Shown here: positions 57,581-64,000 of the stretch, piece by piece
Numbering within the stretch: the stretch's first letter is position 1
How the letters are laid out: every line of letters starts with the position of its first letter
NCBI GenBank assembly: GCA_002104905.1
Contig: MCFE01000265.1
Coordinates: 1 to 64,000 of the forward strand
Direction of reading: 5' to 3'
Source of the DNA: Basidiobolus meristosporus CBS 931.73
Taxonomy: Eukaryota > Basidiobolomycota > Basidiobolomycetes > Basidiobolales > Basidiobolaceae
Length of the DNA stretch: 64,000 nt
Made by a program: the position numbers and the translations under genes
The notes under the pieces: model-generated
What the model was told of the DNA's origin: nothing
The model's input: the letters and a program-made list of their open reading frames with translations, nothing else
Databases searched by the model: none

Positions 57581-59315
57581 TACTTTTAACCAATCTTTCC
57601 GCCCCTATCGTCTGATCGCTGACGGGTGGCAAAACCTACACCAGGATTCGACATCGGTGTCTTGTTTGGCGGCTAATCCATGGTTCTCGAAGTTACATTC
57701 GGATTTCATGTCGTGACAACCACGCGAAACCTCCTTTACCTTAGGAAAATGGTCACGGTGCAGCTCTACCCAAGTATAACTCAAACCATGGTGGAAGGAA
57801 ACCTGAATTCAAATCATATCGGATTGTTTCAAGAACCATTTCCACCTTAAATTCATATTAACCATTTGAAGTGGGTTCTGCGCATTTACGATCGTCTTGC
57901 CTATTTGCTCAATCTCCACAGAGTGGATGCCAAGGATGTTGGGTTAAGGTTAATTGTGGCAAGTTGCTCAAGGTTTGTTGGTTACAATTTGGTTTAGGGT
58001 TAGGGTTGTATGGCTAATTATCGAACGAGTGGAATTCGCCAGTTTTCTTAAGCATAGACACCACATTACTAGCATTACATATATAGTATGTATGCTCCAC
58101 ACCGCACAAACGAACTTATATAGCCAGCAGCCGCATTTCGGAATACGCGGAGACTTCGTGCTTTTGGCTATATCCCGATTTCCTAATTCATCTTGAACAT
58201 CAGGAAAGCACTACTTCGAGTTTCGCATAGATGCGGAGAGAAATCCATGCTCTGTACCCGAATGCTAAAGCCCGTTAACTTGGAACGTCTAACATCACTG
58301 CAACCGATACAATCATTTTCGGCCCCGTCGGTAGAGGATCCGGAGACTTAACATCATCTTCCAAACGCCCCAAACTGTTATGCAACGATCCATACCGGTA
58401 TAGTTGAGTATTTTAGGCAGAACAGTGCCGTCTCTGATTTACTGCGAAATACCCTTGATTCTGGACTGAAGGGTGATTTAAATAGCCGATCGCCAGTTAC
58501 TTGGGAATCTAGGCTAGTTCCGCAATACATTCCATCAACTGAATCTATTCCAGGTCCTGATAGAGCATCACCGTATATTCTGTATCATAGTATGCTGGCT
58601 GATATCAGACATACTATATTCAGACGAACCGTTCCGAAAAGATCATGAAGCCTGATTTCAATGGCACATTGATGGCTTGTCGTGGTCGTAGGGGCGAGGG
58701 TGATGCTAGTGATTACTAATGCGCGAAGGTCTGTAGCCGTCCATGCTGTGATGTCACTGATAAAGCTGCATGTGGTAAGGATTCAGTAGATCCCCAGTTG
58801 GGAAATAGGGATGGGATCGCGCAGAGCCAAGGTGTGGTGTCAATTCCGCTAGGCGCACTACAATAATATGAGCATTTCCTTCCGTAAAAGGCATTCAGTG
58901 TTGATCTCTTTGTTACTACAAGTAAGCATGGATTGTATAGAACCAAAAATATTGGGGAGCCGGTTATATATTCATACTGGCTGTGAGCTACGTATACCGA
59001 TCCGAATTTCGCCACCAAAGTATATGGTCAGTGTGCATTTGCTACTGGGCTTTGGCCTATCCTTATTACTATATCGCATGGGACCACAGTGAAACAGTGA
59101 CAAGCCTCGAGTGAATTGATTTTCATCTACTTGAATTCCGAGTGAAATCATGATTAGAATATGGCGTTAGGTCACTATCCAATCAAACACCCAACTGGGT
59201 ATCAAATAGAGACATGAGCTCCATGGGAGATATATTCAAGGTAGTGAACTTCGTTCATGCTCTCCACGTTTTGGAAGATACAGTGTACCCTACTCAGGGT
59301 TGTTAGCATGCTACT
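57581..59315. other. Intergenic, no gene seen; short TTAGGG-like run
   Basis: No supported gene. At 57991-58008 the sequence GGTTTAGGGTTAGGGTTG gives about two and a half telomere-type TTAGGG units; this is too short to claim a former telomere. Confidence 0.45.
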
Positions 59316-59658
59316 TGTTGTAAGTCTTGTAATTACACCTAAACATTCACTTTAGTCACTCAGATCATTGTCTACAGATCTTGGTGAATTCTGCACAAAC
59401 TCCTTGTTGGGATTTACCTGGAATATTTTCACCAAAACATCAGGTACCCAGATGATGAAAATCGCAGAGCTGCTTGAACAGCCACAAACGCTGCACACAT
59501 GCTCTTTGGCCCTCCTTGAATATATTTAACATGTTTGTTTTGCCAAGACCATGTAAAAGTATAAACACTACTTTTACACTCAATATATCACTAAGTGAAA
59601 GCCACATAACCTGGTTGCACTCCCAACCACTTCCAATATCTTTGAAACTTGTACAACA
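59316..59658 (+). mobile_element. LTR, plus orientation, 343 bp
   Basis: Starts TGTTGTAAGTC and ends GTACAACA; the body matches the reverse complement of the LTRs at 60808 and 61375. No matching target duplication was found at its two ends. It is followed directly by a minus-oriented RNase H tail of the same family, so the junction is a rearrangement rather than an intact element end. Confidence 0.75.
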
Positions 59659-59830
59659 AATATGTCTGCAGTCAATTCATCTTCAGGACAGTAAGCTCAG
59701 TGATCTAAGGTATTATTTACACCTTCTCAGATGAAATGATATAAGTTATATTGTACATATTTCTAGCATGAAATGTTGGGTTTCTACCTAACTGTATACA
59801 CCCTTACCCCAGGGGAAAAATTGCAAAAGG
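59659..59830 (-). mobile_element. Fragment of Copia RNase H 3' region
   Basis: AATATGTCTGCAGTCAATTC and CTAGCATGAAATGTTGGGTT match 61806-61950 of the better-preserved element, in the same order and strand, with many changes. Non-coding remnant. Confidence 0.65.
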
Positions 59831-60149
59831 CCAGCAGAATAAGATTATGGTATTAGCTATACCCTATGTCTCTCTAAACTTAGAACTCCAAAAATCTTAG
59901 GAATTAGCCATTTTGTAAACCAGCAGACATATTAACTAGGTGGAGACTATGCAATATAGTTTTCATATCAGTAATAAGATAATTCCTACTTCCATGAAGA
60001 AATACCACTAAGAAATTAAACAAAAACCACCAGCAACAGACCATTAGAGTACCAGTAGAGCATAAATAGACTTTCAAATGAATTTTAACTACAGAATATC
60101 TCAAATGGCTGATTAGCTCAAAAAATGGTGGTAGAGTATCTTTTGTTTT
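59831..60149. other. AT-rich stretch between retroelement fragments
   Basis: No clear similarity to the LTR or RNase H pieces by eye and no gene. Confidence 0.4.
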
Positions 60150-60500
60150 AATTATTGAGTTGTCACCTAGATATTCATGCTAGCTTAGTCACATAGATCC
60201 TACTCTTTGATTAGCATTCTGTCCTGAACAAATATCTTGTTGGGATTTACTGGAAATATTTTTACAAAATCATCAGGTACCCAGATTATGATCTTTCTCC
60301 AAGTTGTCCTATAGCTACCAAAGTTTGCACACATATTCTTGAGACCTACCTTAACAAGCTCTACATGCTTGTTTGCTCTACTCTATCAAAAGTTAAATAC
60401 CATACTTTTTGATCAATGTTACTACAAGTGAATAACAGGTAAATCCTCTAGTTCTCCATATCACTTCCAATGATCCTCAGAATATTGCAATATCTTTGAC
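60150..60500 (+). repeat. Degenerate LTR, plus orientation
   Basis: Holds TTGTTGGGATTTACTGGAAA, ATCATCAGGTACCCAGAT and ATCACTTCCAATGATC in LTR order, but both termini have decayed. The approximate ends are from these internal matches. Confidence 0.6.
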
Positions 60501-60527
60501 ATAAACCTTAACTGTTGAAGGGCTTTC

Positions 60528-60713
60528 CTAGCCACATTGCCCCTTTTTGATCTCACAGGCTTCCATATACTGTGCCTTTATTGTGAAAAATACTTCAGTT
60601 GGCTGCTTCCTTGAATTCCATAAGATTGTGCCTTTACAGTCAAGAAAGGTGTAACCTGCAGGAGATTGTCTGCATACTAAATATTGCTCACAATCTGCAG
60701 TAAAGTATCCCAA
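60528..60713 (-). pseudogene. Copia RNase H fragment
   Basis: Minus-strand reading GYFTADCEQYLVCRQSPAGY followed by TFLDCKGTILWNSRKQPTEV corresponds to GYSDADWGQNSEDRRSTTRY and TFLYCKGAISWNSRMQPTIA at about 62040-62215. The catalytic DADW has become TADC. Remnant only. Confidence 0.8.
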
Positions 60714-60725
60714 AAGTTCCTACTC

Positions 60726-60807
60726 TATTGTAAACATTTATAAATCCACCTAAGTATTCACCAAGCTTAGTCACTTAAATCATTACCTGCAAACTTTTGA
60801 GAATACT
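60726..60807 (+). repeat. Truncated LTR, plus orientation
   Basis: Starts TATTGTAAAC and follows the first ~80 nt of a plus-oriented LTR (TCCACCTAAGTATTCACC, TTAGTCACTTAAATCATTAC). It is cut off exactly where the minus-oriented LTR at 60808 begins, so that element inserted into it. Confidence 0.65.
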
Positions 60808-61153
60808 TGCTGTAAGAGTTTTGGAAATATTGAAAGTGACTGAAGGACAAGTAGATTATGTGACTTTCACTTGATGATTTATTGAATGTAAAAGTAGTAT
60901 TTATACTTTTACATAGTCTTGGCATAAAAACAAGTGAATAGGTGTAAGAATGGCTCAAGAACATGTGTGCAAGGTTTGGAGCTCTTTGGACAACTTTGAG
61001 AATTTTCATGTTCTGGGTACCTGATATTTTGATGAAAATATTCTAAGTAAATCCCAACAAGAAGTTTGGTCAGTGTTCTCTAAGACCTGTAGGTAATGAT
61101 CTAAGTGACTAAGTTAGGAAAGTATTTAGGTGGAATTACAAACTTTTACAACA
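60808..61153 (-). mobile_element. 3' LTR of an older Copia copy, 346 bp
   Basis: On the plus strand it runs from TGCTGTAAGAG to TTTTACAACA. It is followed at 61154 by CTCCCACC, the complement of a polypurine tract, and by the end of an RNase H domain, so it is the 3' LTR of a minus-oriented Copia copy whose remainder is truncated. Confidence 0.85.
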
Positions 61154-61374
61154 CTCCCACCCTATTAAATGTGTATGCTGACTAGTCCTAATTTTAACCC
61201 AAGAAATCCAAACTTCTCTCTGGCTAATGGTTTAGTAAACATGTCTGCAATCATTTCATTTCTAGGACAGTAAACTAAGTTAACTAGGTTGCTATCCATA
61301 GCTTCACATATGAAGTAATGCTGATATCTATGTGCTCAGTTCTAGCATGAAAAGTTAGATCTTTACCTATTTTA
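61154..61374 (-). pseudogene. Truncated RNase H end of the older Copia copy
   Basis: Minus strand: FHARTEHIDISITSYVKLWI then a stop, and further on EMIADMFTKPLA-type sequence in another frame. It matches FHARTKHIDIRHHFIREAIE and MIADIFTKPL of the adjacent element. It is cut at 61374/61375, where the next LTR starts. Confidence 0.8.
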
Positions 61375-61723
61375 TGCTGTAAGAGTCTTGGAGATATTGG
61401 AAGTGATTGGGAGGACAAGTAGACTATGTGGTTTTCACTTAATGATTTATTAAATGTAAAAGTAGTATTTATACTTTTACATGGTCTTGGCATAACAAAC
61501 ACATAGAATAGGCTAAGGAAGGTCCCAAGAGCATGTGTGCAAAGTTTGGGGCTGCTTGGACAACTTTGAGAATTTGTATGTTTTGGATACCTGGTATTTT
61601 GGTGAAAATATCCCAAGTAAATCCCAACAAGGAATTTGGTCAGTATTCTCTAGGATATAAAGGTAATGATCTAAGTGACTAAGTTAGGTGAATTTTTAGG
61701 TGGAAATACAAATTTTTACAACA
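61375..61723 (-). mobile_element. 3' LTR of the better-preserved Copia element, 349 bp
   Basis: TGCTGTAAGAG at 61375 to TTTTTACAACA at 61723, adjacent to a minus-strand polypurine tract (GAGTGGGAG, 61724-61732). A TTTATAC box and an AAGTTTGGGGCTGCTTGGAC block are shared by all copies. It interrupts the older copy at 61374. Confidence 0.88.
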
Positions 61724-62760
61724 CTCCCACTCAGCAAAATGTTCATACCAGCTAGTCCTAATTTTGACCTAAGATATTCAAACTTGTCTCTAACTAATGG
61801 TTTGGTAAATATGTCTGCAATCATTTCATCTGTAGGACAGTAAGCTAAGCTAACTAAGTTATTCTCTATAGCTTCACGTATGAAATGATGTCTAATATCT
61901 ATATGCTTAGTTCTAGCATGAAAAGTTGGATTTCTACCTAATTGTATACATCTTTGATTATCTTGAAATAAAGTAATAGGTGTTTTTGACATAGGCCTAA
62001 ATCTGTAAAAAGTTTTCTTAACCACATTGCTTCTTTTGTAGCTCCACAGGCTGCCATATACTCTGCCTCTGTGGTGGAAAGTGCTATAGTTGGTTGCATT
62101 CTTGAATTCCATGAAATTGCTCCTTTACAATAAAGAAAGGTGTATCTGGTGGTGGATCTTCTGTCTTCTGAATTTTGTCCCCAATCAGCATCAGAGTATC
62201 CCACAAGATCCTGTTCTGAGTACTTATAAGTGTATCTTAAGCAGATATCAGCAGTTCCTTTTAGGTATCTAAAAATCCGCTTAACTGCTGCAATATGATC
62301 AGATCCATAGTTCTGATTATGTTGGCTGACAACTCCCACTGAATACAAGATATCTGGATGTGTTCCAAGCATGATATACATCAGACTGCCAGCCATAGAT
62401 TGATAAGGAAAGTCAGGGCTTCTAGATGGCACCAAGCTCTCTTGATTTGGTTGAGTTTTGACTAAGTTAAGGTTTGTCTCCATTGGGGTAGCTGCCGGTT
62501 TACAGTCTTCCATTTTGAGCTTCTTTGGTATATCTTGAATATACTTGGACTGGCTTAGGGTAATAGTCTGGGTACTTCTGTCTGTGGAGAACTTAATCCC
62601 TAAATAGTAACCTAGTTCTCCTAGATTGGACATCTTGAACTCCATAGATAGGCTGGATTTTCTCTCTTCCAATGTTTCTAGGTTACTGGCAGCTATAATA
62701 AGATCATCCACAAACAGTTTGACTTTTAACAATGTAACACTATTATATCATGTTTTGGTC
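61724..62760 (-). mobile_element. Ty1/Copia retrotransposon, 5'-truncated reverse transcriptase-RNase H
   Basis: The minus-strand coding remnant starts inside the reverse transcriptase: LFVDDLIIAA (the YVDD catalytic box), LGELGYYLGIKF, LSQSKYIQDI, MAGSLMYIMLGTHPDI, GYSDADWGQNSEDRRSTTRY and STTEAEYMAACGATKEAMWL, typical of the Copia RT-RNase H junction. A frameshift near 62000 moves the end of RNase H (FHARTKHIDIRHHF, IADIFTKPL) to another frame, which then runs to the polypurine tract and the 3' LTR. Gag, protease, integrase and the 5' LTR are absent, and sequence beyond about 62760 is unrelated, so the copy is truncated and dead. Confidence 0.92.
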
Positions 62761-62928
62761 AATACTCATATGAACTTAAGACAGTCTTGTATTTGAGATA
62801 TTACACCTACCTGAATGTAAGATTCAATGATGACCTGCCATAGTAAGCATTATAAATAAAGTTGTGGCACCACATACACAGGTATATGTACCACTATTTC
62901 CCCTTTGGTTTGACTCACTTCCATATAT

Positions 62929-64000
62929 ATGCCGCCAAAAAATAAAGCTAAGTTGTCTGGTTCTCAACCAAACCCCACCACTGATGGCAACAGAAGAACA
63001 GTTGGACAACAGCTTGCTTTGACATTCAGTGCAACAAGTGGGGCTACATTCAAAAAAGGCCCTGTGGACAGTGTTCCCATTGAAGGTAATAATGTGGACT
63101 CCTCAGGCTCTCAGTCAAGTAGGCAATTGAGAACCTCTGCAGAGCCACAAGCTGACTGTTATGCTCAGGCAGATGAGAATGTAGCAAACATAGTACCCTC
63201 AGTTGAAGATCAGCATGTGGCCATGATAACATCACCACCACCCATATTAGCAAGTATGTTGTCAGCTCATACTAAAGCATTAATGAAGCAATTAGGTGCG
63301 GTGGCTGATTGGATAGATGCAATGGCCCAGAGAAGTCAGGAAATAGTCCAGAAACAGGATGAGCAGATAATACTTGTGGAGCAATCAATATCCTATGTAG
63401 AGAAAGCAGTATCTCTGCTGCAAAGAAGGAACTCAGGCAGCTCAATGTCACAGCCAAGAATTGAGCCATTTCCCAATGTAACAGCAGAGGAACACTGTAC
63501 AGTCCTTGAAGCACAACAATAGTGCCCAAAGATAAAGCCCACAGAAATACCTATCACAGCGTGGGAGGGTGACAATGTGGTGTTTATACCAAGGCCCAAA
63601 AATCAAAACACATTGAAGATCTGTGAAGCCTTTGAGTGCAATAATGAAGAGTGGGCTAATATACAATAGGCTGTTAGAAGTCTAGCATGCCATCACCTTA
63701 AGGCTGGCATACCATGGGACCATCAGGAACTCAAGGCCAAGCAGTATGCAATTGACTGGTTCCATGAGCATTATCCTGGATTCAAATGGGCAATGGATTT
63801 TGGGCCAGCATTGGTATGCTAAGAAAGTATCTCAAGAATAGCAGAAACTATCAAAGGCAGAAGAACAAGGGTGCCATGGCTAAAAACCAGCAATTTCCTC
63901 AAGAGCCCATTACAAGCAGGGCCAAAAGCTCCAGACAAGCATCTAAGAGATGTCAGGCAGCTGGAAGAGAGCCAATTAGGGACAAGCAGGCAGAAATGGA
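62929..64000 (+). pseudogene. Degraded transposon-like ORF, runs off the window edge
   Basis: ATG 62929 (MPPKNKAKLSGSQPNPTTDG) opens 197 codons to a TAG at 63520. The same frame continues through a second TAG at 63667 to a TAA at 63820, and a one-base shift near 63810 restores a basic frame (GMLRKYLKNSRNYQRQKNKG) to the edge. The N-terminal part is Ser/Gln/Thr-rich, with a heptad-like stretch near residues 110-165. The middle has HHLKAGIPWDHQELKAKQYA and WFHEHYPGFKWAMDFGPAL. It resembles a gag-type or accessory ORF of a mobile element by composition, setting and decay, but I do not recognise the family. Both TAG codons follow CAA. Confidence 0.55.

Overview
The window is nuclear DNA from a filamentous fungus. 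The evidence is a set of fungal-type plasma-membrane H+-ATPases (P-type class IIIA), a Con7-type C2H2 regulator, an Atg20/Snx41-type PX-BAR protein, short introns of 50-88 nt with GTAAGN/GTATGT donors and CTAAC/CTAAT-like branch points, TATA boxes 33-94 nt upstream of start codons, and Ty1/Copia-type LTR debris. Seven introns in one gene argue against a budding yeast. The lineage cannot be fixed by eye; an early-diverging fungus is possible but not shown.

Layout. 0.6-18.6 kb is ordinary gene space on both strands: a tRNA-Thr(CGT), a small secreted Kre9/Knh1-like protein, two paralogous small secreted proteins that share a phase-1 intron just after the signal peptide, an unrecognised 119-aa protein, an eight-exon Atg20/Snx41-like sorting nexin, a Con7-family zinc-finger regulator, an 868-aa membrane-anchored protein made of 19-residue Pro-punctuated repeats plus an acidic minisatellite-encoded tail, and a possible 83-aa gene. 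19.6-20.6 kb holds LTR relics, including one solo LTR inserted in inverse orientation inside another, both with intact 5-bp target duplications.

21.1-55.8 kb is the centre of the window: nine full-length plasma-membrane proton pump genes, all head-to-tail on the minus strand, all intronless, each with its own TATA box. Eight are open; the third (27898-30687) has three single-base insertions. Two further relics (43658-43759 and about 56950-57580) show that the array once held at least eleven units. The pumps form three sequence groups (copies 1-2, 3-7, 8-9). Their catalytic cores are nearly identical, sometimes at every base, whereas the first ~70 codons, the last ~35 codons and all intergenic DNA differ. 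This fits birth-and-death evolution with gene conversion of the core and divergence of the regulatory ends and promoters.

59.3-64.0 kb is a second transposon cluster: solo and nested LTRs of the same family, a 5'-truncated, frameshifted Copia RT-RNase H, and a degraded, unrecognised transposon-like ORF running off the window edge on the plus strand. The pump array is therefore bracketed on both sides by LTRs of one family, with none recognised inside it.

How the parts may work together: the pumps would all set up the plasma-membrane proton gradient. The remaining genes (cell-wall/secreted proteins, endosomal sorting, a transcription factor) are unrelated neighbours with no visible operon-like logic.
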